DNA of 64,000 bases, from positions 1,842,530 through 1,906,529 of the forward strand of contig NZ_LNBE01000003.1 in NCBI RefSeq assembly GCF_001445655.1, written 5' to 3'. Below, piece by piece: positions 50,452 through 59,800 of this stretch (position 1 is its first letter; every line of letters starts with the position of its first letter). Made by a program: the position numbers and the translations under genes. The notes under the pieces are model-generated. The model ran no database searches. It worked only from the letters and a program-made list of their open reading frames with translations, and was not told the DNA's origin. Source of the DNA: Streptomyces roseifaciens. Lineage in GTDB: Bacteria; Actinomycetota; Actinomycetes; Streptomycetales; Streptomycetaceae.

Positions 50452-50925
50452 TCACACCTTGTGGTAGGCGCGGGCCTCGATCGTGTGCGGCTTACCGCTC
50501 AGGTGGATCCGCATGTAGTGCTTCTGGTTGGGCGAGGCGCGGAAGGTGTCCACGTTCATCCAGTCGCCGGTGCAGTAGCCCCAGCCGCCCTTGGCGATGA
50601 CCTTCTTGTCGCTGCTGCGCACGATGTCGATCTTGAGCTTGGTGCCGTCGCCGCCGTTCCAGCAGCGGGCGTGCACGCCGAGCGCGTTGCTGCGCGGGAC
50701 GAAGTCGGCGGTCGCCCAGTACTTGGTGGGGGAGTGCTTGTACGGGCCCCAGATCCGTTTCCAGCTCGCCTGGACGCTGTGGCCGACACCGGTGTCGAGG
50801 TCGGCGGTCTGCGTGACGACGCTCCGCGCGGCCTGCTCCGCCTGGGCCGAAGGGGCGGCCACCGCCAGCCCCGCCCCGAGGGCCACCGTTGCCGTTGCGA
50901 CAGCAAGGCTCTTGCCTGCCTTCAT
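50452..50925 (-). CDS. Secreted small protein
   Basis: A 157-residue protein with GGGAGG before the ATG. Signal peptide MKAGKSLAVATATVALGAGL ends near AQA (residue 29). The mature part has alternating strands: SVQASWKRIWGPYKHSPTKY, ARCWNGGDGTKLKIDIVRSS and a Cys pair (RCWNG, GYCTGDW). Function unknown. Confidence 0.68.
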   Translation of the reverse strand: MKAGKSLAVATATVALGAGLAVAAPSAQAEQAARSVVTQTADLDTGVGHSVQASWKRIWGPYKHSPTKYWATADFVPRSNALGVHARCWNGGDGTKLKIDIVRSSDKKVIAKGGWGYCTGDWMNVDTFRASPNQKHYMRIHLSGKPHTIEARAYHKV

Positions 50926-51190
50926 GGCTTCCTCCCGTTGAACGTGCTCTCCATAGGAGCGGGGAGTGCGGTCCCGGGCCCCGGGTCCGGGGCTGCAACC
51001 GGCCGTTCCGCGCCGGTTTCCGAACCCTTCGGCCCGTTCCCGCGCTCCCCTTTCGGTGCTCACCATTCAAGGCCCGGGCCGCCGTGCACACATCAGGGCC
51101 AGCCCTGAAATGCGCGCCCGGCCTCTGCGGACCCGCGGTCGGCGGTTGGCAGCCGTCAGCCGGCGGTTGCTCCTTGCGCGGTGGAGCACG

Positions 51191-51835
51191 TCACCCGCGC
51201 AGGTACGACAGGACGGCCAGCACGCGCCGGTGGTCGGTCAGGTTCGGCTCCAGGCCGAGCTTGGCGAAGATGTTGCGCACGTGCGTCTCGACGGTCTTGC
51301 CGCCCACCACCAGCTGTTCGGCGATCGCATCGTTGGAACGCCCCTCGGCCATCAGAGCCAGCACGTCCCGCTCCCGGGGCGTCAGCTCCTCCAGCGCACT
51401 GCCCGCCCGCCGGCGGTGCAGCAGCCGGGACACCACCAACGGGTCGATCACCGACTCGCCCGCCCCCACCCGCTTGACGGCACCGATCAGCTCCTCGACG
51501 TCCGCGATCCGGTCCTTGAGCAGGTACCCGAACCCTCGTGCGCGGCGCGCCATCACCTGCACCGCGCTGCCGGCCTCCACGTACTGCGACAGCAGCAGCA
51601 CCCCGACCTGCGGGCAGCGCCCGCGGATCGCGCACGCCGCCCGTACGCCCTCGTCGGTGTGGGTCGGCGGCAGGCGGATGTCGAGCAGGGCCACGTCGGG
51701 CCGTACCTCCTCCACCAGCCGCACCAGGTCCTCGGCGTCCCCGGTCTGCCCGACCACCTGCATTCCCGCCTCGGTCAGCAGCCGCACCAGGCCCTCGCGC
51801 AGCAGGGCGGAGTCCTCGGTCACCGTCACGCGCAC
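51191..51835 (-). CDS. LuxR/NarL-type response regulator
   Basis: A 214-residue protein. The receiver begins VRVTVTEDSALLREGLVRLL with the acidic pair, and the phosphoacceptor Asp is in DVALLDIRLPPTHTDEG. A LuxR HTH follows (LTPRERDVLALMAEGRSNDA, then VETHVRNIFAKLGL). I chose the GTG at 51835 because it gives the usual distance to the acidic pair; it overlaps the kinase gene end by 10 bases. The GTG at 51829 would give a GTGA overlap. Confidence 0.9.
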   Translation of the reverse strand: MRVTVTEDSALLREGLVRLLTEAGMQVVGQTGDAEDLVRLVEEVRPDVALLDIRLPPTHTDEGVRAACAIRGRCPQVGVLLLSQYVEAGSAVQVMARRARGFGYLLKDRIADVEELIGAVKRVGAGESVIDPLVVSRLLHRRRAGSALEELTPRERDVLALMAEGRSNDAIAEQLVVGGKTVETHVRNIFAKLGLEPNLTDHRRVLAVLSYLRG

Positions 51836-53658
51836 GGCAGCTCCACCCGCACCCGGGTCCCGCCGCCCGGGGGACTGTGCACCTGCAGGACGCCGCCGAC
51901 CGCGGCCAGCCGGTCCGCCAGCCCCTGCAGCCCCGTTCCGCGCGCGGGGGCCGCCCCGCCCACCCCGTCGTCGACGGTCTCGACCACCAACAGCCCCTCG
52001 CACTGCCGGGCCGACACGCTGACCGCCTGCGCCTGCGCGTACTTCGCCGCGTTCGACAGCGCCTCGCACACCGCGAAGTACGCCGTCGACTCCACCAGCG
52101 GCGGGTAGCGGCGGTCCTCCACCGAGACCACCACGGGCACCTGCGCCTGTTCCGCGAGGGCGTGCACCGCCGGGCCCAGCCCCTCCCGGGTCAGCACGGC
52201 CGGGTGGATGCCGCGGGCGATGCCCCGCAGGTCCTCCAGGGCCATCCGCAGCGTGCGGTCGGTCTCGGCGACCGTGTGGCGCAGCCCGCCGTCCTCGGCG
52301 TCCGCGAGGCGGGCGTCCAGGCGCCGCAGCGACATCAGGGCGAAGACCAGCCGGGTCTGTGCGCCGTCGTGCAAGTCCCGCTCCAGGCGCCGGCGTTCCC
52401 GGTCGGCCGCCTCCAGGATGCGGGAGCCGACCGCACGGGACTCCCGCCCGCGGGCCGCGGCCTGCGACCGCAGCCGGACGTTCTCCAGGCACAGCCGGAC
52501 CGACGCGCTCACCGCGGTCAGCAGCTGAGGGTCTTCCCCCAGGGCCGCGTCGTGCACCAGCACCGCCGAAGGCCTCTCCCGGCCGTCCACTGCGGTGACG
52601 CTTTTGCCCGATCCCGGGTACGGGCCGCGCAGCGCTCGGCCGGCCGGGTCGAGGTAGCCGCCGGCCGCCTCCGACCACAGGCCCAGCCGCAGCGAGGGAT
52701 CGCCGAGCAGGCGCGCCAGTACGTCCTGCAGTCGTCGCGGCGTCGGATCGGCGCCCACCTCGATCACCACACTGCCCACCGCGGCCCGCCGCAGCCGCAT
52801 CCGCAACAGCCCCACCAGGAACGTCACCGGGACCGCCATCTCGCTCAGGTCCGACAGCAGCGCGGGCGTCGACGCGGCGGGCCCCAGCAGTCCGGGCGCG
52901 GCCACGTGCAACACTTCCCAGCCCACCAGCGCCAGGGCGACCAGGATCGCGATCCACGCCGGCAGCAGGGCCCGGCGCCTCGCGGTGCTGCTCGCCCGCC
53001 AGTTGCGCACCAGCGCGACGACGACCACCACGGTCAGCAGCGCACCCGTCCACCGGTAGACGAGGTCGACGCCGTCGAACAGCTCCCGGCCGGGCCGGAA
53101 CAGCAGGGGGTTGGGGCCGCAGTCGACGCAGCTGAGGTAGGTCGCGTCGCGCTCGACCGACGGGTCGTAGGTGAGGACGCGCAGCAGCCCGCCCGCCGCG
53201 ACGAGCAGGTAGGCGCCGGCGACCACGCGCCGGGCGAGGACCGTGGTGAGGCGGCCGTCGGGGAAGACCAGCAGCAGATGCGCCAGCACGGCCAGGTTCA
53301 GCGCCTCCCACCAGGCGCCGAGTGCGAACAGCACCGGCACGTCGGTGCCTTGCAGGTTGCCCAGGAACCACGTCACGCCCTCGGCCACCATCAGCGGCCC
53401 CGTGCGGTTGGCCGGGCGCCGCCACCAGGCGATCAGCCCGGCCGCGGCGAACGTCCAGCCCATCGCCAGATCGCGGAGGACGTCCGCCTGCGTGGCGCCC
53501 GTGCGCCCGTAGGCCCAGGAGCCCGTACAGCCGGCCGCAACGGCCAGGGCTGCCGCACCCGCGACCGCCCGTCCGGGCCTGCCGCCGAGTCCGCCCCCCG
53601 CACTCCCGCTCCCACAGGAGCCGGCTCTGCCCAGAACCCCACCCACGAGCACCACCAT
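51826..53658 (-). CDS. Sensor histidine kinase (NarL-type partner)
   Basis: A 610-residue protein. Several membrane segments fill the first 320 residues (for example LNLAVLAHLLLVFPDG, VVAGAYLLVAAGGLL, TVVVVVALVRNWRA and PAWIAILVALALVGWEVLHV). A linker and coiled region follow. The HisKA_3 motif is REREERRLERDLHDGAQ-like (visible as RRRLERDLHDGAQTRLVFAL), with a C-terminal HATPase: EALSNAAKYAQA and GTGLQGLADRLAAVGG. It is cotranscribed with the downstream response regulator. The signal is unknown. Confidence 0.87.
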   Translation of the reverse strand: MVVLVGGVLGRAGSCGSGSAGGGLGGRPGRAVAGAAALAVAAGCTGSWAYGRTGATQADVLRDLAMGWTFAAAGLIAWWRRPANRTGPLMVAEGVTWFLGNLQGTDVPVLFALGAWWEALNLAVLAHLLLVFPDGRLTTVLARRVVAGAYLLVAAGGLLRVLTYDPSVERDATYLSCVDCGPNPLLFRPGRELFDGVDLVYRWTGALLTVVVVVALVRNWRASSTARRRALLPAWIAILVALALVGWEVLHVAAPGLLGPAASTPALLSDLSEMAVPVTFLVGLLRMRLRRAAVGSVVIEVGADPTPRRLQDVLARLLGDPSLRLGLWSEAAGGYLDPAGRALRGPYPGSGKSVTAVDGRERPSAVLVHDAALGEDPQLLTAVSASVRLCLENVRLRSQAAARGRESRAVGSRILEAADRERRRLERDLHDGAQTRLVFALMSLRRLDARLADAEDGGLRHTVAETDRTLRMALEDLRGIARGIHPAVLTREGLGPAVHALAEQAQVPVVVSVEDRRYPPLVESTAYFAVCEALSNAAKYAQAQAVSVSARQCEGLLVVETVDDGVGGAAPARGTGLQGLADRLAAVGGVLQVHSPPGGGTRVRVELPCA

Positions 53659-53845
53659 AGGGCAGGCCCCTCGCCGGTCAACGGAACCACGAGCGCGTGT
53701 CCTGCACTCGAACGCTCTTTTGCGGAGGGGGTGTTCGCGCCCTCGGGGGATGCGGATGCCCGGTGCGGACGCCGGGTCTGTCGCGGGATGTCCGACGGCG
53801 GCGGCCTCCGCGGCGGCTGCCGCCGCACGCAGAGGGCGCCGGGGG

Positions 53846-54376
53846 TCATGACCGGCCGGCAGCATGCCACGCCGCGGCGAACCGGCGGACCGACGCGAAA
53901 CGCTGCCCAGGGTCGGGCCGGGTGGCACGGTGCAGCACGCCGAGCCGAGCCGGGCTGCCGCGCCAAGCGCATTCGTCGTCACCTGCGTCGAGCAGCAGCC
54001 GGGCGGCACGGCCGAGCGCGAAGACGGTGGTGCGGACGTCGATGGTCGCGCCGCGCTCGTACTCCTCCGGCGCCATGAACCGTCGTGAACCCGGCAGCCG
54101 GTCCTCCTCCAGGACGAAGGGCCCCGGGCGGTACTCGTCCAGGTCTACCAGGCGCATGGTGTCGGTGGTGAAGTCGTACAGCAGCGCGCCGTCGTAGAAG
54201 TCGACGGCCACGTAGCCGGCTTCCTCCACCGCGAGGTGCGCGCTGAGAATCCGTTCCCACGCGCGCGTGACCAGAGGGAGAGCCGTGCACCGCCGGTGGT
54301 GCCTTCCTTGACGAACCACCGTTCTCCGCCGGGGAGCCGGACGCCGTAGGACACGCATCCCGAGTCCTGATCCCAT
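53846..54376 (-). pseudogene. Frameshifted, internally deleted serine/threonine-kinase-like gene
   Basis: The N-lobe start is readable in one frame around 54277-54354 (SYGVRLPGGERWFVKEG, with the Lys of the nucleotide site). The C-lobe is readable in another frame from about 54280 to 53846 (SAHLAVEEAGYVAVDFYDGA, LVDLDEYRPGPFVLEEDRLP, RFMAPEEYERGATIDVRTTV). The roughly 60-70 residues expected between them are missing, and the join changes frame. The pieces match a family of small actinobacterial kinase-like proteins. It looks inactivated; a sequencing error alone would not explain the lost segment. Confidence 0.7.
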
Positions 54377-54401
54377 CGTTCACCCGTTCTTCTGCGAGAA
54401 C

Positions 54402-56789
54402 GTGCCGTTTGCGGTCGGCTGGTTTCCCATTGCAGGTGTGTCCCCGCGCCAACCCCCGGCCCCCGACGACGGCGCCGCGACGAAACGCCCGCAGCCGCCC
54501 CCGCGTGGGTTGCTGGGGCGGCTCGGGCACTGGTGTGCGCGGCACTTCGTCGTCGTCATCGTCCTGTGGCTCGCCGCGCTCGGCGGCGTGCAGGTCCTGG
54601 AGCGGGCCTTCGGCGGGGACTACTCCGACGACTTCTCGCTGCCCTCGACCCAGTCCCAGGACGGCCTCGACGTCCTGAAGGCCCACGACCCGGCCGCAGG
54701 CGGCTACAGCGGGCAAGTGGTCCTCCACGACGCCGCGAAGCCCCTGGCCGCCTTCAGCGGCCAGGTCAATCAGACGGTCGCCGACCTGCGGAAACTCCCG
54801 CACGTGCTGTCCGCGCAGAACCCCCTGCCGCCACCCGGCACACCCCCTGCGCGCCCCTCCGGCAGCCCGAACACCGGACCGCTGTCCGACGACGGCAAGA
54901 CCGCCTACATCACCGTACGGTTCGACGCGCCGCCCTCCACCCTCGGAACCGAGTACCTGCACGGCGTCGACGACGCCGTGAAACCGCTGCGCACGGCAGG
55001 GGTGCAGGTGGAGTACGGCGGGCCGCTCGGCGAGCTCGCCCGGCCCGAGCCGGACGACCGGAGCAGCGAACTCATCGGCTTCGGCGTGGCGATCGTGGTC
55101 CTGCTGGTCGGCTTCGGCAGCGTCATCGCCGCAGGCGTGCCGCTGGTGACCGCGCTCGCCGGCGTCGTCATCGGCCTGAGCGTGCTGTCCCTGCTGGCCG
55201 CGGCCTTCACGTTCGCCACGGTCTCCCCGACGCTCGCCACGATGATCGGGCTGGGCGTGGGCATCGACTACGCCCTGTTCCTGCTCACCCGCCACCGCCA
55301 GCACCTCATGGACGGCATGGACCCGGCCGGGAGCGCGGCCCGCGCGGTGGCCACCAGCGGCCGTGCCGTCCTGGTCTCCGGATGCACCGTCATCATCGCG
55401 CTGATCGGCCTGACCGTCTCGGGCGTGTCGTTCATCGGCAAGCTGGGGGCGGCGGCCGCCGTGACGGTGGTCTCCGCCGTCCTGGGGGCGCTCACGCTCG
55501 TCCCCGCCCTGCTCGGCCTGATCGGCTCGCGCATCGACACGCTGCGCGTCCGCACACCCGTCGCGGAAGGTACCACCGGCGACGGGACGGACGGCTCCCA
55601 GGAAGCGCACGGCACCTGGCACCGCTACGCGCGGCGCGTCGAGCGCCGGCCCTGGTGGTTCCTGGCCGCCGGTGTCGTCACCGTCGCGGTCCTCGCCATC
55701 CCGCTGTTCTCCATCCGGCTCGGCCACATCGGCGACGGCGCCGACCCCACGAGCTTCACCGACCGGCGCGCCTACGACCTGACGGCCGAGGCCTTCGGCC
55801 CGGGTGCCAACGGCCCGCTGACCCTCGTCGTCGACCAGAGCCGCGTACCGGCCGCCGACCGGCCCGCGCTGGCGAGCAACGCCGCGAAGGCCCTGACGGA
55901 CGTCCCCGGCGCGGCCACCGTCACCCCGCTCAAGCCGACGCCCGACGGCGACGTGCTCGTCGCCACCGCCTTCTCCGCCAACGCGCCGCAGGACGCCTCG
56001 ACGACCGACCTCGTGAACCGCCTCAAGGACGAGACGCTGCCCGAGGCCGTGTCCGGCACCGCCGCGCACGGCTACGTGACCGGCACGACCGCCGCCCAGG
56101 TCGACTTCCTCGACATCCTGGGCGCCCGGCTCCCCCTGATCATCGCCACCGTCGTCGCCTTGGCCTTCCTCATCATCCTCATCGTCTTCCGCGGCATCCT
56201 GGTGGCCCTCAAGGCGGCCGCCCTCAACGTCCTGTCCATCGCCGCCTCCTACGGCGTGGTCGTCGCCGTCTTCCAATGGGGCTGGGGCGGCCCGGCCCTG
56301 GGCGTGGAGGGCACCGTGCCCATCGAGAGCTACGTGCCGATGATGATGTTCGCCATCGTCTTCGGACTGAGCATGGACTACGAGATCTTCCTGCTCTCCC
56401 GCGTCCACGAGGCGTGGCTGCGCACGGCCGACGCGAAGGGCAGCGTCGCCCACGCGCTCGAGATCACCGCCCGTGTCATCACGTGCGCCGCCCTCATCAT
56501 GGTCAGCGTCTTCGCCGCCTTCATCGCCAGCAACAACATCGTGGTCAAGATGCTCGGCCTGGGCCTGGCCGTGAGCGTCCTCATCGACGCCACCGTCGTC
56601 CGGCTCCTCCTCGTACCCGCCGTGATGACCCTCCTCGGTCACCGCGCGTGGTGGACGCCGCGATGGCTCGACCGGGTCCTTCCCCACCTGGACGTCGAAG
56701 GCGACGACACACCGCACCCCGGCACACCGCACCCCGGCACACCGCACCCCGGCACACCGCAACCCGGCCGCCGCAGCGGGGCGCCGTGA
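54402..56789 (+). CDS. MMPL-family transporter
   Basis: A 795-residue protein with a GTG start and about 11-12 membrane helices in two RND-like halves. Visible segments: HFVVVIVLWLAALGGVQVLE, GVGIDYALFLLTRHRQHLMD (with the Asp-Tyr proton-relay pair) and its twin FGLSMDYEIFLLSRVHEAWL. Large external loops lie between helices 1-2 and 7-8. The family exports lipids or polyketide-lipid conjugates. The C-terminus carries four TPHPG-type repeats. It ends 11 bases before the convergent PKS gene's end. Confidence 0.9.
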   Translation: MPFAVGWFPIAGVSPRQPPAPDDGAATKRPQPPPRGLLGRLGHWCARHFVVVIVLWLAALGGVQVLERAFGGDYSDDFSLPSTQSQDGLDVLKAHDPAAGGYSGQVVLHDAAKPLAAFSGQVNQTVADLRKLPHVLSAQNPLPPPGTPPARPSGSPNTGPLSDDGKTAYITVRFDAPPSTLGTEYLHGVDDAVKPLRTAGVQVEYGGPLGELARPEPDDRSSELIGFGVAIVVLLVGFGSVIAAGVPLVTALAGVVIGLSVLSLLAAAFTFATVSPTLATMIGLGVGIDYALFLLTRHRQHLMDGMDPAGSAARAVATSGRAVLVSGCTVIIALIGLTVSGVSFIGKLGAAAAVTVVSAVLGALTLVPALLGLIGSRIDTLRVRTPVAEGTTGDGTDGSQEAHGTWHRYARRVERRPWWFLAAGVVTVAVLAIPLFSIRLGHIGDGADPTSFTDRRAYDLTAEAFGPGANGPLTLVVDQSRVPAADRPALASNAAKALTDVPGAATVTPLKPTPDGDVLVATAFSANAPQDASTTDLVNRLKDETLPEAVSGTAAHGYVTGTTAAQVDFLDILGARLPLIIATVVALAFLIILIVFRGILVALKAAALNVLSIAASYGVVVAVFQWGWGGPALGVEGTVPIESYVPMMMFAIVFGLSMDYEIFLLSRVHEAWLRTADAKGSVAHALEITARVITCAALIMVSVFAAFIASNNIVVKMLGLGLAVSVLIDATVVRLLLVPAVMTLLGHRAWWTPRWLDRVLPHLDVEGDDTPHPGTPHPGTPHPGTPQPGRRSGAP
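56709..56768 (+). repeat. Four tandem 15-base units encoding TPHPG
   Basis: ACACCGCACCCCGGC is present four times in a row (the fourth copy has one substitution), encoding a TPHPG/TPQPG tail on the MMPL protein. Confidence 0.92.
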
Positions 56790-56800
56790 CGCCCCCGGAG

Positions 56801-59800
56801 TTACCCGCCGGCGGGCGCTCGGGTGCCGCCGAGCCAGGACCGGATCGCGCCGGCCGTCGTGCCGGCGTGTTCCTCGAAGAGGGTCCAGTGGTCGCCGGGA
56901 ACCTCCACGGCGGTGTGCGGCGCCGGCCAGGACAACTTCCGGGGACCGTCGCCCCGTGCCCCGCTCCCGGCTCCGGGATGCACGAGCGGGAGCGGTTCCC
57001 CGGCGTGGATCAGCAGCGTGGGGACGTCCGTCGGTTCGGGGTGCCAGCCGCGGGCCATGCGGGTGTAGGCGCCCAGGGCGGCGATCGACATGTCGTCCAC
57101 GGCGGTGTCGAACCGCTCGCCCAGCTGGAGGGGGAGACGGGCGGGCATCGCGAGCAGCCACGTCTCCTCCTCGCGGTCCGGGGTGACGTGGTAGGTGTCG
57201 GCGATGACGAGACCGACCGGCGGCGTGCCCGTCGCCGCGAGCCGCGCGGCGACCGAGTGGGCGGGGTAGCCGCCCATCGAGTAGCCGAGGACGGCGTACG
57301 GACGGTCGCCCAGGTGTTTGCGCACGGTGTCGGCGTGCAGGTCCACGAGGGTCCCCCAGTCGCGTGGGACGGCGTCGCCGTGGGCGGTGCCGGGGTGCCG
57401 GATCTCGAGGACGTCCCGCTCGCCGGCGAAGGAGGCGGCCAGCGCCGCGTACCAGGGCCTCCCGAGGTGGGGGGAGAAACCGGGGAAGCACACCAGCGCG
57501 GGGCCGGCGGTGCCTTCGGCCAGCGTGACCGGGGCGAGCTCGTGCCGGGAGGCGTCGGCAGGGCCGAAGGAGGGCAGGGCGAGCGAGGCGGTCACCAGCA
57601 TGTGCATCGCCGAGACGACGTCGCCCGTTTCGCACACCCGCCGGTAGAGGGAGGCGAGGGTCTGCGGTGACCGTGTCCTTCCGCTCGGGGCCGGTCCCGC
57701 GGCGGCGACGGCGGCTTCGGTCGGGGGCGCCGGGATGCCGTCCAGCTCCTCGTACAGATGACCGGCCAGCTCTGCGACGCTGGGCCGGTCGAACGTGACG
57801 GTGGCGGGCAGCGGCAGGCCGGTGAGCATGCCGAGGCGATTGCGCAGCAACACCCCGGTCAGGGAGTCGAAGCCCAGCTCGGTGAAGGGGCGTCCGGGCG
57901 CCACGGCCGCCGCGTCCGGGTGGCCGAGCACCGCGGCGACCTCCGCGCGGACGAGCTCCAGCAGCGCGGGCCCCCGGTCGGCTTCCGGCAGTGCCGCGAG
58001 CCGTTCCCGCCAGGACCCGGCCGCGTCACCGGGTCCGGTGCCCGCTCCTGCCGCGGAGCCGGTGCCGTCCCCGACGTTCCCGCCGTCCCCGGACCCGGCG
58101 GTCGGGCGCGCCGGGCGAACCGGGCGAGCCGGGCGCAATATCCCGCGCAAGGGAGGCGGGACGGGCGGCCCGGCGGGAGCCGCCGGCCGGGAACGGTCCG
58201 GCAGCAGCGGAGCGAGCACCGGCTCGCCCCTGCCCAGCGCGGCGTCGAACAGCGCCAGGCCCTGCTCGGGGGAGACTGCGCGCAGCACGCCGCCCATGGC
58301 CCGCTCGGCACCGTCGGTGCGCGCCGCCATCCCCTCCCCGCCCGACCACGGACCCCACACGAGGGAGAGCGCGGGCAGGCCGAGGGCGGAGCGGTGGTGG
58401 GCGAGCGCGTCCAGGAAGGCGTTGGCGGCTGCGTAGTTGGCCTGACCGGGGTTGCCCAGCAGCCCGGCCGCCGAGGAGAACAGGACGAAGTGAGACAAGG
58501 GCAGATGCCGCGTCAGCTCGTGCAGATGCCAGGCGGCGTCCACCTTGGGCCGCAGGACCGCCGCCAGTCGCCCGGGGGTCAGCGCCTCCAGTACCCCGTC
58601 GTCCAGCGCTCCGGCCGCGTGCACCACGGCCCTCAGCCGGTGCGCGTACTTCTCGACGACGGCCGTGAGCCGGGTACGGTCCGCCACGTCGCACGCGATC
58701 ACGTCCACCCGGGCACCGGCCTCCTCCAGCGCGGTCCGCAACTGCAGCGCTCCGGCCGACTGCGGACCCCGGCGGCTGACGAGCACCAGATGCCGGACGC
58801 CGTGCCGGGCGACCAGGTGCCGTGCCAGCAGACCGCCGAGGGCTCCGGTGCCGCCGGTGACCAGGACGGTGCCGCCTCCGCCCGCGAACCCGTCGGCCGG
58901 GGGCGATCCGGCGGTGGAGGCGGCGGGTGAGCCGTCGGGCGGGTCGGCAGGTGTGCCTGTGGGGGACGGGGCGTCGGCGTCCGCCAGGCACGGGACGCGG
59001 ACCACGCCGTCGACGAGGGAGAGCTGGGGCTCGCCGGTGGCGACGGCAGCGGGCAGCAGGCGCAGCGACTCGGGCCTGCCGTCGGTGTCGACGACCGTCA
59101 GGCGCCCGGGGTACTCCGCCTGTGCGGAACGCAGCAGGCCCCGGACGGCGGCGGCCGGCAGATCAGGCACGGGGGAGGTGGCATCGCGGGTCACCACCAC
59201 GAGACGTGCTCCGGGTGCCGCCGGAGCAGACAGACGCCTCTGCAACAGGGCCAGGGCGCGGGCCGTCAGACGGTGCGTCTCCCCGGCGGGGTCCGTGGCC
59301 GAGGGATCGCTCTCCGGCGACGGAGCGAGGGAGACCACCACCGTCTCGGGGGCCTCCTTTTCTCGTTCGGCGGGCGTGGCAGGCAGCACGGAACGCAGCC
59401 CCAAGTCGTCCGGTGCTGCCACGGACAAGGAGATGCCCTCGCCCTCGGCCGGAACGACGGCCCACCGCAGGCTGTACAACCCTCCGCCGCCGTTCACGCC
59501 CGCGGCCGCGCCACCGGTGGGCTCCGGCAGCGGACGGGTGGTCAAGGACTCCACCCGGGCCACCGGATTCCCGGCGGGGTCGGCCAGGTCCACGGCGACG
59601 GTGTCCGTACCGGTGGTGCGCAGGCGTACGCGCAGGGCTGTGGCCCCGACGGCGTGCACGGTCAGGCCGCGCCAGGCGAAGGGCAGCCGGGCGGGACCGG
59701 CGGACGGCGCTGCAAGGAGTGCCGTGTGCAGTGCGGCGTCGAGCAGGGCGGGGTGGATGCCGTAACGGCGAGCGTCGGCGCCCGCCGCTTCGGGCAGCCG

